A DNA stretch of 64,000 nt from Collinsella sp. AF25-2LB (GCF_003458415.1 NZ_QRUF01000007.1:42083-106082); one strand, 5' to 3'. Shown: positions 9,955-18,282, counted from the first letter of the stretch. Made by a program: numbers and translations. The notes: a model not told the origin generated them from the sequence alone.

Positions 9955-10833
9955 CTAGCGCTCAACGAACTCTTGGATTTCCGCGAGCAGGCGCTTTGCC
10001 TCCTGACGTCCCTGGATATACAAGTCCAAAAGCTTTGCCGAATCGTGCTCGACATGGCCGACCTCGACCGGCTTTTGCGGAGCGACGACCAACGCACGAC
10101 CCTCGCGCTCATACTTCCACAGGTGCATGCGCTGGATGTTGTAACGGTCGTGGCGCGTCTCGATAGCCTCGAGCAGATAGGGGTAGTCGGCATAGCGGGC
10201 GCGCGCGGCCGGCAAAAACTCGTAGGGCTTTTTCTCGTACGAGCGGTCCTGCGTGACGATGACGACCGCACGGTCGAAGCCCGCCTCCTCGAGCACATGC
10301 TCGATGGGGACCGAATCGGCTACGCCGCCGTCGACGTATTTGTGCCCGTCTATCTCGACCGGCGGCGTCACCAGCGGCAACGAAGTCGAGGCGCGCACGG
10401 CGTCGAGATCGAGCACAGCGCTTTTGACCGGCAGGTACGTGGCGGTTCCAAAGAGCATGTCCGTCGCGACGGCGTACATCTCGATGGGGCTCGCGTCGAA
10501 CGTCTCGTTGTCAAAGGGATCCAGGCGGTCCTGGACATCGTTGAAGATAAAGTCGTAGCCGACGATAGAGCCCGTGGATGCAAACGATGCGGCGCCCATG
10601 AAGCGGTTGTCATTGCAGAAAGCCAGGTTGATGCGGTTGGCACGGCCGATCTGGTGCGACTTATAGTTCACGCCGTTGAGGGCGCCGGCCGATACACCGT
10701 AGACAGCCGGAATCTCGACGCCGGCCTCCATGAGAACGTCGAGCACGCCCGCGGTAAACTGCCCGCGAAAACTACCGCCCTCCAGGACGAGCGCGACCTT
10801 GCCGGCGTTCTTTGCCTTATCTTCTGCAGTCAT
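9955..10833 (-). CDS. Patatin-like phospholipase
   Basis: 292 residues. The oxyanion loop LEGGSFRGQF (residues 17-26), nucleophile elbow GVSAG (about 46-50) and catalytic Asp in DGGVADS (about 168-174) define a Ser-Asp dyad lipase. The C-terminal part (EIQEFVER end, with KYEREGRALVVAP) matches the bacterial branch that carries a DUF6363-like tail. Probably a cytosolic or membrane-associated acylhydrolase; substrate unknown. Starts after GCAGGAGG. Confidence 0.9.
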   Translation of the reverse strand: MTAEDKAKNAGKVALVLEGGSFRGQFTAGVLDVLMEAGVEIPAVYGVSAGALNGVNYKSHQIGRANRINLAFCNDNRFMGAASFASTGSIVGYDFIFNDVQDRLDPFDNETFDASPIEMYAVATDMLFGTATYLPVKSAVLDLDAVRASTSLPLVTPPVEIDGHKYVDGGVADSVPIEHVLEEAGFDRAVVIVTQDRSYEKKPYEFLPAARARYADYPYLLEAIETRHDRYNIQRMHLWKYEREGRALVVAPQKPVEVGHVEHDSAKLLDLYIQGRQEAKRLLAEIQEFVER

Positions 10834-10929
10834 GTTGACCTCCTGCTGTTTCGTTTTGGCTTTCTTCTACCCAGTTTTGGGATGGAGGGCGCGCAGGTTT
10901 TGGAGTTGAGGAGGGCGGAGCGGTCGGCG

Positions 10930-11204
10930 GGAAAGCGTGCCCCGTTCTCAGAGCAAATTCCGGGTCGTATTTTCCGCTGAGCCCGCCATCTGGAAAATGA
11001 ATCCCATTCCGAGCTTAGATTCCGGGATGCGCTTTCCGCTTGAGCTGCCATTGGGAAAGCATGTCCCACTCTACGGCGGGATTCCGGGTCGCAGTTTCCG
11101 CTTGAGGCGCCATCCGGAAACTACGTCCCAGTCTGAGCGCGGATTCCGGGATGGACTTTCCGCCTGGGCCGCCATTGGGAAAGCGTGTCCCGGCCTGCGT
11201 TGAC
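10930..11204. repeat. 62-bp tandem array of diverged palindromic units
   Basis: Four units begin with ATTCCGGG at 10957, 11019, 11081 and 11143, an exact 62-base spacing; half of a fifth unit lies to the left. Each unit forms a hairpin of type TTTCC ... GGAAA followed by GTCCC. The outer stem bases change together between units: ATTTTCC/GGAAAAT, GCTTTCC/GGAAAGC, AGTTTCC/GGAAACT. No gene was found in it. The units are conserved along their whole length, unlike CRISPR repeat plus spacer. Confidence 0.85.
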
Positions 11205-11220
11205 GCGGCATTTTCTTTAC

Positions 11221-11466
11221 GCCCGCGCCCTGCACAGAGTTCGATTCTCCGCGGTTTGGGGGATCCGTTGATGGGTTGAGGCCAGGGCAAGACGCCCGAT
11301 CGGCATCGCATCTATATCTGGCTGAAGCATTGCGCGGAGAATCCGCGTATTTGCTTCGCAAATACGCGCCGGCTTCGGCCGCCTACCGGCGTCCTCGCCC
11401 GCTCGCTACAAACGCTTCGCGTTTGCTTAACGCTCGCGCCCTGCATAGAGTTCGATTCTCCGCGGT
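11221..11466 (+). repeat. 35-bp direct repeat carrying a T-arm-like sequence
   Basis: Positions 11221-11255 and 11432-11466 are identical at 33 of 35 bases. Both contain GAGTTCGATTCTCCGCG, a 17-mer also found, inverted, in the T arm/3' end of the adjacent tmRNA gene (11531-11549). The 176 bases between hold a hairpin GCGTATTTGC-ttc-GCAAATACGC and no gene. Possibly old attachment-site copies or tRNA-derived debris. Confidence 0.7.
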
Positions 11467-11475
11467 ACGGACTAG

Positions 11476-11513
11476 AAATAAAAAGGCAGGTAGATATAAA
11501 TATCTACCTGCCT
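11476..11513 (-). terminator. tmRNA terminator
   Basis: Perfect stem AGGCAGGTAGATA-tttA-type hairpin (11484-11513) followed on the minus strand by TTTTTATTT. Ends nine bases from the tmRNA 3' end. Confidence 0.85.
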
Positions 11514-11521
11514 GTTACTTA

Positions 11522-11885
11522 TGGTGGAGGCGCGGAGAATCGAACTCCGGTCCACGAAAGCCCCCTGATTGGCATCTCCAAGCTCAGTCGCTGGTTTAGT
11601 CTCGGACGCTTTGCGCGCAGCGACACGCTCGCGGCGTCCTAACCGGTTCGGTCTTAGCCTGCGCCATACCGATTACGTGCGCAGGAGCATTCCCCTAACA
11701 TGACGTCGCGCCGGTGTCGGGGAAATCACCGGGTTGACGCGCCGCTATAAACTAAGCAGCGAGAGCCATAGGCTCAAAAGAAGAGTTGTTGTCAATTCAA
11801 TTTGACGGTACCCCTGTTTAACGAGGCGAGGAGACCTCGGCTTGCTTCCTCTCTCAGAGCTATCGTGTCGAAACCAGTCGCCCCC
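11522..11885 (-). ncRNA. ssrA: Transfer-messenger RNA
   Basis: On the minus strand the 5' end GGGGGCGACTGGTTTCGAC pairs with the 3' end GCCTCC-ACCA, and the T arm GGAGTTCGATTCTCC is intact. The mRNA-like part encodes a tag ending DNNSSFEPMALAA followed by TAG; LAA is the expected protease signal. Length about 364 bases is typical for one-piece tmRNA. It rescues stalled ribosomes together with SmpB, which is not in this window. The exact 5' end is inferred from acceptor pairing. Confidence 0.95.
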
Positions 11886-12122
11886 GAATGTCGGGAAAGT
11901 CTGGATGGCACTGGGCACGAGCGCCCAACACCCGTCGACTTTTCAAGGAACACGCGGGGTGAACCCCGCTCGTGGATAGCTATCTTACCACGTTCTAAAG
12001 GCAGACAGCTGTTCTATGCACGAGCTGTGAAGACCCCAATGTGCGCCGCACTTCGCACTTTTGCTACCGATCGCGTAACGTATATTTTCGCCAAGCAAAA
12101 CTGACCCGTCGAAAGGACCGTT

Positions 12123-12557
12123 ATGGATACCAAGCAGCAACTCATCAATGCCCTCACAGGCCTGGGCTCAACCATTACCGAAGCTATGGATGTCATCGAA
12201 GGCTTTGTCCCCTGCGGACATCCCGCCCTCACGGTTTCGAACGCACTCGTCGCGCTGGACGCTGACGATGATGCAGCTCTCGCCCAGCAGCTTGAGACCG
12301 TCGAGGGCTTTATCGACCACGTGAGCGAGAACCGCGGCGTGACCGCCTACCACGGCATCGAGGTCGAGCTCGCGGGTCCCAAAGCCGATCTGCTCGCAGC
12401 AATCCGCGAGGTAGGCGCCCTTATGCAGACCGCAGGCGTCAAGAACACCCAGGTCAACGAGTGGGTCTACCGCAGTCTGGCAGCACTCGACAGCTCCGAA
12501 GAAAAGGCAGCCGAGCAGCTCGCAGAAAGTCCCGCCATTAAGGCCGAGCTTTTGTAA
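12123..12557 (+). CDS. Hypothetical protein (144 aa)
   Basis: Starts at an ATG after GAAAGGACC with good spacing. The protein is acidic and helical (MDTKQQLINALTGLGSTITEAMDVIEGF ... ESPAIKAELL in outline), with no signal peptide or membrane segment. It is repetitive in Ala/Glu/Leu, compatible with a small all-helical cytosolic protein. I do not recognise the family. It stands alone between ssrA, transcribed divergently, and a convergent toxin-antitoxin pair. Confidence 0.75.
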   Translation: MDTKQQLINALTGLGSTITEAMDVIEGFVPCGHPALTVSNALVALDADDDAALAQQLETVEGFIDHVSENRGVTAYHGIEVELAGPKADLLAAIREVGALMQTAGVKNTQVNEWVYRSLAALDSSEEKAAEQLAESPAIKAELL

Positions 12558-12566
12558 ATAGCAGAC

Positions 12567-12603
12567 GCGGGCCCCTTGGCGCATCGTCGTCCAAGAGGCC
12601 CGC
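12567..12603. terminator. Bidirectional hairpin between convergent genes
   Basis: GCGGGCC-cCTTGG pairs with CCAAG-a-GGCCCGC; it lies between the stop of the plus-strand hypothetical gene and the stop of the minus-strand PIN gene. T runs are poor on both sides. Confidence 0.6.
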
Positions 12604-12615
12604 AAACAGTTCGCG

Positions 12616-13131
12616 TCAACCGATAGCCGCGCCGCCGCGTTCGGCCAGAGCAAGAATCGGCATCATTTGGCGCGGGGTCTTTGCTGCGAGATCGGCATGT
12701 TCGAGCAGCTTTCGATCGTTAGTCACCAAGTAATCGACCTGCGCGCGCTTGCACGCGGCGAGCACCAAGTTGTCCTCGTAATCGCGATGGAGCGCTAAGT
12801 ATTTGTCGGCCAGCCAAAGGTCCGACGCATCTGCACCAACGGCCATGGCGTTTTCGGTCATGTTCCGAACAAACGCCAACGCCGCATCGCCAATTGCACG
12901 GGCAGATGCCTCGTCGATCGCTCCCCCGCTGGCAAGAACGCTACGCTTCAGCTCATGTTGGACAACGTACAGCACGTCCTTAGCGATATACACCGGGAAG
13001 AACAGCAATGCCCCCGTCTCCGCCGCCTGCCCAATAAACGCACGCGCGGCAAGCGACTCGGCATGGTCGACGCAAAACGAATCAACCCATACGTTGGCGT
13101 CCACCATGATCTTGAGAGGCGCCCCACTCAC
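12616..13131 (-). CDS. PIN-domain ribonuclease toxin (VapC-like)
   Basis: 171 residues. The PIN acidic residues are seen in IMVDANVWVD near the N terminus, in the middle (DYEDNLVLAACKRAQVDYLVTND, quoted in pieces: DYEDNLV and LVTND) and before the C terminus. Expected to be an endoribonuclease inhibited by the preceding gene: the antitoxin stop and this start overlap as ATGA. The C-terminal tail (GGAAIG) is unremarkable. Confidence 0.83.
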   Translation of the reverse strand: MSGAPLKIMVDANVWVDSFCVDHAESLAARAFIGQAAETGALLFFPVYIAKDVLYVVQHELKRSVLASGGAIDEASARAIGDAALAFVRNMTENAMAVGADASDLWLADKYLALHRDYEDNLVLAACKRAQVDYLVTNDRKLLEHADLAAKTPRQMMPILALAERGGAAIG

Positions 13132-13463
13132 TGGATCATCCCCTTTTGGCGATAATGCTCATCCATGGCTTCGGAATAGATTGTGTCCCAACCGCGATCG
13201 TCGGATACAGGCGACGCAGCGATGCCCATATCTGCATAAAGCCGGTCTGCCGCTGCCCATGATGCGGCGAACGGAGTATCGGGCGCGACGGTCTGCTGCC
13301 GGTCGTCGACGGCCGCAAGCACTTCCTCGCACTGCCCGCCACCCTGCGCGACCTTGGCCACCACCTTTTTGATGAGCTCGGGCAGCGACCCGCCCGAAAG
13401 CCGCAGCGCCTCCTCGGCACGCTCTTTAACCGAGCGATCTACGCGAACATTCACCTGTGCCAT
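13128..13463 (-). CDS. Ribbon-helix-helix type antitoxin
   Basis: 111 residues if started at ATG 13463 (MAQVNVRVDRSVKERAEEAL), which begins with the beta strand and helix expected of RelB/DinJ-like RHH proteins; a 20-residue upstream extension in frame is less likely because it would run over the operator side. The C-terminal half is acidic and would wrap the PIN toxin. It overlaps the toxin by four bases. GCTAGC palindromes upstream suggest autorepression. Confidence 0.75.
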   Translation of the reverse strand: MAQVNVRVDRSVKERAEEALRLSGGSLPELIKKVVAKVAQGGGQCEEVLAAVDDRQQTVAPDTPFAASWAAADRLYADMGIAASPVSDDRGWDTIYSEAMDEHYRQKGMIQ

Positions 13464-13503
13464 GCCGCTAACAGCACCCACGTCGATCCCGCTCCCTTCA
13501 ATT

Positions 13504-13540
13504 GCTAGCCATGCTAGCACCACTTTATAGAGAAGCTAGC
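13504..13540 (-). promoter_or_regulatory. Toxin-antitoxin promoter with three GCTAGC operator half-sites
   Basis: GCTAGC occurs at 13504-13509, 13513-13518 and 13535-13540; the first two form TGCTAGCcatGCTAGCA. A TATAAA -10-like box (minus strand, 13524-13529) lies between them. Arrangement suits autorepression by the RHH antitoxin (inference). Confidence 0.6.
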
Positions 13541-13559
13541 AAATGGTCAAATGCAAAAG

Positions 13560-13599
13560 GCCTGCGCCCGGACGACACCGATGCCGTCTGGGCGCAGGC
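13560..13599. terminator. Hairpin downstream of the P-type ATPase gene
   Basis: GCCTGCGCCCGGACG and CGTCTGGGCGCAGGC pair with one G-U over 15 bases. No good T run; lies 25 bases beyond the ATPase stop. Confidence 0.6.
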
Positions 13600-13624
13600 C
13601 AGATAACGTGGGCGGACACGTCTG

Positions 13625-15700
13625 CTAACGCAGGTAAGCCTTCGCGTTGCTCAGACTGTAGGCAATCGTCGAGCCGTTGTGCAGCAACGACGACGTCTGC
13701 GGAGTGATCATGCCGGTAATACCCAATGCCAACAGCGCCGAGTTGGTGAGCATCACCTTGGAATACGAACTCGTCAGACGGTCGATAAGCCCCTGACTCA
13801 TGCGGCGCAGGCGCACGATCGCGGCCAGATCCGTATCGGTCAGAATGATATCGGCGACCTCCTTGGCGATGTCGCTTCCACCGCCCATCGCCAAGCCCAC
13901 GTCTGCCAAACCGAGCGCCGGCGAATCGTTGACGCCGTCGCCTACCATGGCAACATGGCGCCCCTCGCTCTTAATGCGCTCCACATAGGCGTACTTGTCC
14001 TCGGGCAGCAGCTCGGCCTTAAACTCGTCGACACCCGCCTCGCGCGCAATCCGCTCGGCCGTGCGCTCCGAGTCGCCCGTGAGCATGACCACGTGCTTAA
14101 CGCCCAACGCGTGCAAGTCGGCGATAGCCTCGCGGACCCCGGGCTTAAGCGGGTCCTCGATACCGAGCACGCCCACAACGGTGCCGTCGACCGCCAGATA
14201 CAGCGGCGACAGGCCCTGCATCTGGGACTCAATGCGCTCCTTAATGTCGGAATCGAGCTGCGCGCTCTCGTCCTCAAATACAAAGTGCGCGGAACCGATG
14301 ATGGCGCGACGCCCTTCAATGGACGAAGCGATACCGTGCGCCACAATATACTCGACAGCAGCGTGACGCTCGCGGTGCTCGAGCCCACGCTCGTGAGCAG
14401 CGTTGACCACGGCACGCGCCACCGGATGCGGGAAATGCTCCTCCAAGCAAGCGGAAAGGCGCAGGATCTCGTCCTCGCTCCAGCCATCGGTGGTGAGTAC
14501 GCAGGCAAGACGCGGCTGCGCCTCGGTGAGCGTGCCGGTCTTATCAAACACAATGGTGTCGGCCTTGGCAAACGACTCAAAGTACTTTGCGCCCTTGACC
14601 ATGACGCCCATCTTGGCAGCATCGCTCATAGCGGTCATGACGGCAACGGAACCCGTGAGCTTGAGTGCGCACGAGTAGTCGACCATCAACGCCGCTGAGG
14701 TCTTGATAAGGCTGCGGGTGGTAAGCGCAACCAGGCCCGCGAGCAGGAAGTTCCACGGGACGATCTTGTTGGCGAGATCTTCCATGTGCGACTGGCCCTC
14801 GGACTTGAGCGAGTCGGCCGTCTGCACGAGCGAGACGATTGAGCGCAGTTTGGTTTGCGCCGTATTGGCGCGCACACGCACCAAGATGCTGCCGTCTTCC
14901 ACGACGGTGCCGGCGAACACGTCGTCGCCCACGCTGCGCTCGACGGCCAGCGGCTCGCCGGTCAGGGTCGCCTGGTTGACCATGGCGCTCCCCTGCTCGA
15001 CAACACCGTCGATGCAGATGGACATGCCAGTACGCACGGCGACCAGATCGCCGGGCTCAAGCTCGGTCGCGGCAACACTTACCTCGGTGTCACCGACCAC
15101 TTTTTGTGCCTTATCGGGCACGTCGAGCAGCGAGTTGATGAGCTCGTTTTCGCTCATGGCGCGCGTGTAGTCCTCGAGCAGCTCGCCCACGTTGAGCAGG
15201 AACATTGTCTGGCCCGCGGTGTCGACGTCGCGTTTGACGAACGAAATGCCGATGGCCGAAGCGTCGAGCACAGGAACGGTCAGACGCGGCTGCGCCAGCT
15301 CATGAAGGGCAGCGCGCAAAAATGCCATGTAACCGGCCACGACAAACACCGCACGCAGGGGCGTGGGCAAAAACCAGCGACGTGCGTAATGGGCACCGAC
15401 GAGTGTCGCCAGGTCCATAACGAGTTTGTGCTTGCGCGGCTCGAGTTGCATCACGTAGCCCGACTTGGCATCGGCGACGGCTTGAGCATCGAGTGCGCCC
15501 AAGGCGTCGAGCACGCTCGCACGACACTGCTCGTCGTACTCCAGCGCCATCTGGCCAATGCGGCCATACACGCGCACTTTGCGCACGCCGTCGATTTCGC
15601 CGCCAAGCTTAAGAAGTGCATCGAGATCGCTCTCTGGCACAGGACCCGCCAATTGAAGACGGGTCCTGCCGGGGATCTCGCTAATAATCGAGAATCTCAT
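13625..15700 (-). CDS. Heavy-metal P1B-type ATPase with an altered SCALKL membrane motif
   Basis: 691 residues. The N terminus (residues 1-60) has an HMA-like fold without the CxxC metal site. TGE is at about 247, the transmembrane metal motif reads SCALKL (343-348) where CPC or SPC is usual, the phosphorylation site is DKTGT at 386, HP of the nucleotide domain is in HFPHPVARAVV, and GDGVNDSPAL closes the P domain. It exports or imports a transition metal; the motif does not reveal which. It follows a DUF6110-like gene with an 18-base gap and appears to share its promoter. Confidence 0.88.
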   Translation of the reverse strand: MRFSIISEIPGRTRLQLAGPVPESDLDALLKLGGEIDGVRKVRVYGRIGQMALEYDEQCRASVLDALGALDAQAVADAKSGYVMQLEPRKHKLVMDLATLVGAHYARRWFLPTPLRAVFVVAGYMAFLRAALHELAQPRLTVPVLDASAIGISFVKRDVDTAGQTMFLLNVGELLEDYTRAMSENELINSLLDVPDKAQKVVGDTEVSVAATELEPGDLVAVRTGMSICIDGVVEQGSAMVNQATLTGEPLAVERSVGDDVFAGTVVEDGSILVRVRANTAQTKLRSIVSLVQTADSLKSEGQSHMEDLANKIVPWNFLLAGLVALTTRSLIKTSAALMVDYSCALKLTGSVAVMTAMSDAAKMGVMVKGAKYFESFAKADTIVFDKTGTLTEAQPRLACVLTTDGWSEDEILRLSACLEEHFPHPVARAVVNAAHERGLEHRERHAAVEYIVAHGIASSIEGRRAIIGSAHFVFEDESAQLDSDIKERIESQMQGLSPLYLAVDGTVVGVLGIEDPLKPGVREAIADLHALGVKHVVMLTGDSERTAERIAREAGVDEFKAELLPEDKYAYVERIKSEGRHVAMVGDGVNDSPALGLADVGLAMGGGSDIAKEVADIILTDTDLAAIVRLRRMSQGLIDRLTSSYSKVMLTNSALLALGITGMITPQTSSLLHNGSTIAYSLSNAKAYLR

Positions 15701-15718
15701 AGTTTGTGCCTGGGAGCG

Positions 15719-15964
15719 TTACTCGGCTGCCTCGTCAGCAGCGGCCTCGCTCTGGGTGATGTAGGCAGCCTCGGCAACCATGTCATCGACATTGGCCTTG
15801 GCCTGCTCGACCATGTCCTGGTAGCAGTTCTTGACGCGCATACCGCACGCAATACCCTGCACGCAGGCATTCTTTACCGGAGCGCTGGTGAGCAGCTTGA
15901 TGCCAGCCGTACCAAGCAGAAAACCGCCACCGACAAGCAGGGTATTGAACGTCGACTTCTTCAT
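15719..15964 (-). CDS. Small DUF6110-like membrane protein preceding the metal ATPase
   Basis: 81 residues when started at MKKSTFNTLL (15964), which has AAGGGAGAAG upstream; the longer in-frame start at 16024 would cover promoter palindromes. An N-terminal hydrophobic segment (LLVGGGFLLGTAGIKLL) is followed by CVQGIACGMRVKNCYQDMV with three cysteines and an acidic tail. Such proteins occur beside P-type ATPases in Coriobacteriia and Firmicutes (family assignment from memory). It might be a regulatory subunit or metal carrier. Confidence 0.7.
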   Translation of the reverse strand: MKKSTFNTLLVGGGFLLGTAGIKLLTSAPVKNACVQGIACGMRVKNCYQDMVEQAKANVDDMVAEAAYITQSEAAADEAAE

Positions 15965-16011
15965 GTTGCTTCTCCCTTTTGCCGCATTGGACGCGGCACG
16001 GTACCTCAGCA

Positions 16012-16072
16012 CTCGAGTAAACAAGTTTGCTCGAGCACACTTTTGGAAAATAGTTTAGTTTATCTAACTATT
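16012..16072 (-). promoter_or_regulatory. Two palindromes upstream of the metal ATPase operon
   Basis: CTCGAGTAAAC-aa-GTTTGCTCGAG (16012-16035, ten of eleven pairs) and AATAGTTTAG ... CTAACTATT (16049-16072). The second looks like a DtxR/MntR-family box. Both lie within 110 bases of the DUF6110-like start and suggest metal-dependent control (inference). Confidence 0.55.
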
Positions 16073-16195
16073 AAGTTCAACAAAGGTTAACTCTTTGGAA
16101 ATCTTAAGGTGGGGAACAGCCGGCTTCTAGCGATCCGCCCGCCGCGATGTACATCCGTAACGCCAAAGAGGGAGCCCTCCCCTCTCCAGCAAATT

Positions 16196-16375
16196 GAAGG
16201 TGAATGGTTTTCCGCGAAGTGAACGAGCAAAATTAGACCCCCGAAACATCCGCATTTTTTCGCAGCAAAACCGCAGGAAACACTCGACAAAACCGCAGGA
16301 AACCGAGCCAGAAAAGTGTTGATGTTTCAGGGGTCCAAAATAGGTCGTTCACTTCGCGGAAAAGTATTCACCTTC
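16196..16375. repeat. Imperfect 180-bp palindrome with ~55-base arms
   Basis: Arms 16196-16250 and 16321-16375 match as inverted repeats with few mismatches (for example TTTTCCGCGAAGTGAACGA against TCGTTCACTTCGCGGAAAA). The loop holds a direct repeat AAAACCGCAGGAAAC. No coding potential. Could be a MITE-like element; only one copy was seen. Confidence 0.7.
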
Positions 16376-16386
16376 GTTTTCTCGTC

Positions 16387-16419
16387 CACAAAAATGAGGG
16401 CGCCAACGGCGCCCTCATT
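16387..16419 (-). terminator. gatCAB operon terminator
   Basis: AATGAGGGCGCC-aac-GGCGCCCTCATT, followed on the minus strand by TTTTTG. It lies beyond the nested palindrome in the gatB 3' UTR. Confidence 0.75.
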
Positions 16420-16470
16420 CACCAAATTCCATTCAGCCTACCTGACCCGAACGGCCGAGTCGTCACGGAG

Positions 16471-16598
16471 CCGAGGGGCCGGGCGCAGGGCCTTGCCTCT
16501 CAATGAGTTCCGCACGAACAGGAGGCGCCAGTGGCGCCTCCGTCGTGAGTCAGGACTGTCCGAAATTGAGAGGCAAGGCCCTGCGCCCGGCCCCTCGG
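16471..16598 (-). repeat. Nested palindrome in the 3' UTR of gatB (copy 2)
   Basis: Perfect 34-base outer arms (16471-16504 and 16565-16598) unrelated in sequence to those of copy 1 (725-858). Inside, in gatB orientation, the core keeps TCGGACAGTCCTGACTC and CGTGCGGAACTC around a different inner hairpin, GGAGGCGCC-act-GGCGCCTCC. It begins seven bases after the gatB stop codon and precedes the terminator, the same arrangement as copy 1. Confidence 0.75.
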
Positions 16599-16605
16599 TT
16601 CCCGC

Positions 16606-18282
16606 TTACGAGAGCGACGTTCTCAGCAACTCGTTGAAGAGCTTCGGATTGCCCTTGCCGCGGCTCGCCTTCATGCACTGGCCCACCAAAAAGCCGATGA
16701 CCTTCTGGTTGCCGTCACGATACTGCTGCGCCTGATCAGCACAGTTTGCCAGCACCTCGTCCACGATCGGCTGCAACGCGCCGGCATCGCTCACCTGACG
16801 CATACCGCGCTCGTCGACGATCTTGTTGGGGTCGTCGCCGGTCTGGGCCATGGCCTCAAAGACCTCGTGCGCCTGGTTGGAACTGATGGCATCGGTCGCC
16901 AGTAGCTTGGCAAGAGCTGCCACCTGAGCCGGCGCGATCCCAGACTCGGTCAGCGAGACGCCGGCGCCCTTAAGGTAGGCAATCATCTCGTTCACCAGCA
17001 GGTTTGCGACCGTCTGAGCCTCCTTGCCAGCCATGCCGGCAGCGGCGGCCTCAAAGAACTCGGCAAACTCCGGATCGCCAGCAATCTGCTCGGCGTCGGC
17101 CGTCTTAATGCCAAAGTCGGCCTCAAAACGGGCGCGCTTGGCATCGGGCAGCTCGGGAATCTCGCCACGGCAGCGGTCGATGAACTCGTCGTCCAGATCG
17201 AACGGCGCCAGGTCGGGGTCGGGGAACAGACGATAGTCGTCGGCCGTCTCCTTCACGCGCATGACCACGGTGCGCTTGCGGCTGGGCTCCCAGTGGCGGG
17301 TCTCCTGATAGATGATGCCACCCTCCTCGAGCACCTCGGCCTGGCGGCAGATCTCGTAGGCAAGGCCGTCATGCAGACTCTTAAACGAGTTGAGGTTCTT
17401 GAGCTCGGTCTTGGTGCCCAGCTTGGTCTCGCCGCGACGACGCAGCGACACGTTGCCGTCGCAGCGCATGGAACCCTTCTCCATGGAGCAGTCCGAAATG
17501 CCCAGCGTCACAAAGATGCGACGGAGCTTCTCCATAAACAGGCGCGCTTCCTCAGGCGTACGCAAGTCGGGCTCGGTGACAAGCTCGATCAAAGGCGTGC
17601 CGCAGCGGTTGTAGTCGACGAGCGACTCGGCCGCGGCGGTAATGCGGCCCTCGGCGCCACCCACGTGGACCATCTTGGCGGCGTCTTCCTCCATGTGGAT
17701 GCGCAGAATGCGGATAGGCACCGTGTAGGAACCGTCCTCGCGGCGCTCGGGCATCTGCAGGTTGGACGCGTCGTAGCTGGCCAGATGGCCGGCGCGCTGG
17801 TTGCCCTCGCGCATGGTCATCGTCATGGACGTGGACAGGCCCTCGGCGTTGGCCGAGGCGCTCGCCAGGCTCTGGGCCTCGGCCTCACCAAACGCGCAGT
17901 CGGGGCGCTCGGCGGCACCGCGACCGGTCACGTCCAGGTCCAGGTGGCCGTACATGGCAAAGGCGACCGGGCCCTGCGTGGTCTGGAAGTTCTTGGCCAT
18001 ATCGGGATAGAAGTAGTGCTTGCGGTAGAACATCGAGTGGCGCTGGATCTCGCAGTTGGTGGCGAGGCCGGCCTTGACGATGCTCTCGATGGCGCGCTTG
18101 TTGGGCACCGGCAGGGCGCCGGGCAGGCCCAGGCATACCGGGCACACGTTGGCGTTGGGCTCGTCATCGTGGCTGAGCTTGCAGTTGCAGAACATCTTGG
18201 TATCGAGTGCGGTGAGCTCGGTATGGATCTCCAGGCCGATCACGGCCTCCCAATCCTGCAGGACCTCGGAAAGCTCCTTCAT
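16606..18282 (-). CDS. gatB: Aspartyl/glutamyl-tRNA amidotransferase subunit B
   Basis: 558 residues, longer than the usual ~480. N-terminal cradle blocks VIGLEIHTEL, NANVCPVCLGLPGALPV and FYRKHYFYPDM are canonical, as are MRCDGNVSLR and FPDPDLAP, and the C-terminal YqeY-like tail (FLVGQCMKASRGKGNP) is intact. The extra length is an insertion around residues 115-190 that is rich in Ala, Met and Thr. With GatA and GatC it amidates mischarged Glu-tRNA(Gln) and/or Asp-tRNA(Asn). Its ATG overlaps the gatA stop as TAATG. Confidence 0.97.
   Translation of the reverse strand: MKELSEVLQDWEAVIGLEIHTELTALDTKMFCNCKLSHDDEPNANVCPVCLGLPGALPVPNKRAIESIVKAGLATNCEIQRHSMFYRKHYFYPDMAKNFQTTQGPVAFAMYGHLDLDVTGRGAAERPDCAFGEAEAQSLASASANAEGLSTSMTMTMREGNQRAGHLASYDASNLQMPERREDGSYTVPIRILRIHMEEDAAKMVHVGGAEGRITAAAESLVDYNRCGTPLIELVTEPDLRTPEEARLFMEKLRRIFVTLGISDCSMEKGSMRCDGNVSLRRRGETKLGTKTELKNLNSFKSLHDGLAYEICRQAEVLEEGGIIYQETRHWEPSRKRTVVMRVKETADDYRLFPDPDLAPFDLDDEFIDRCRGEIPELPDAKRARFEADFGIKTADAEQIAGDPEFAEFFEAAAAGMAGKEAQTVANLLVNEMIAYLKGAGVSLTESGIAPAQVAALAKLLATDAISSNQAHEVFEAMAQTGDDPNKIVDERGMRQVSDAGALQPIVDEVLANCADQAQQYRDGNQKVIGFLVGQCMKASRGKGNPKLFNELLRTSLS

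Noticed and set aside
10930..11204. CRISPR array
   Set aside because: Units are conserved over all 62 bases, so there are no variable spacers, and no cas genes are near.
11276..11599. Open frame ending in a GESNSGP-like tail
   Set aside because: Runs into the tmRNA 3' end; this kind of translated RNA gene is a known annotation artefact.
11886..12122. tmRNA promoter
   Set aside because: A TAAGAT box is present on the minus strand, but no -35 at suitable distance was convincing.
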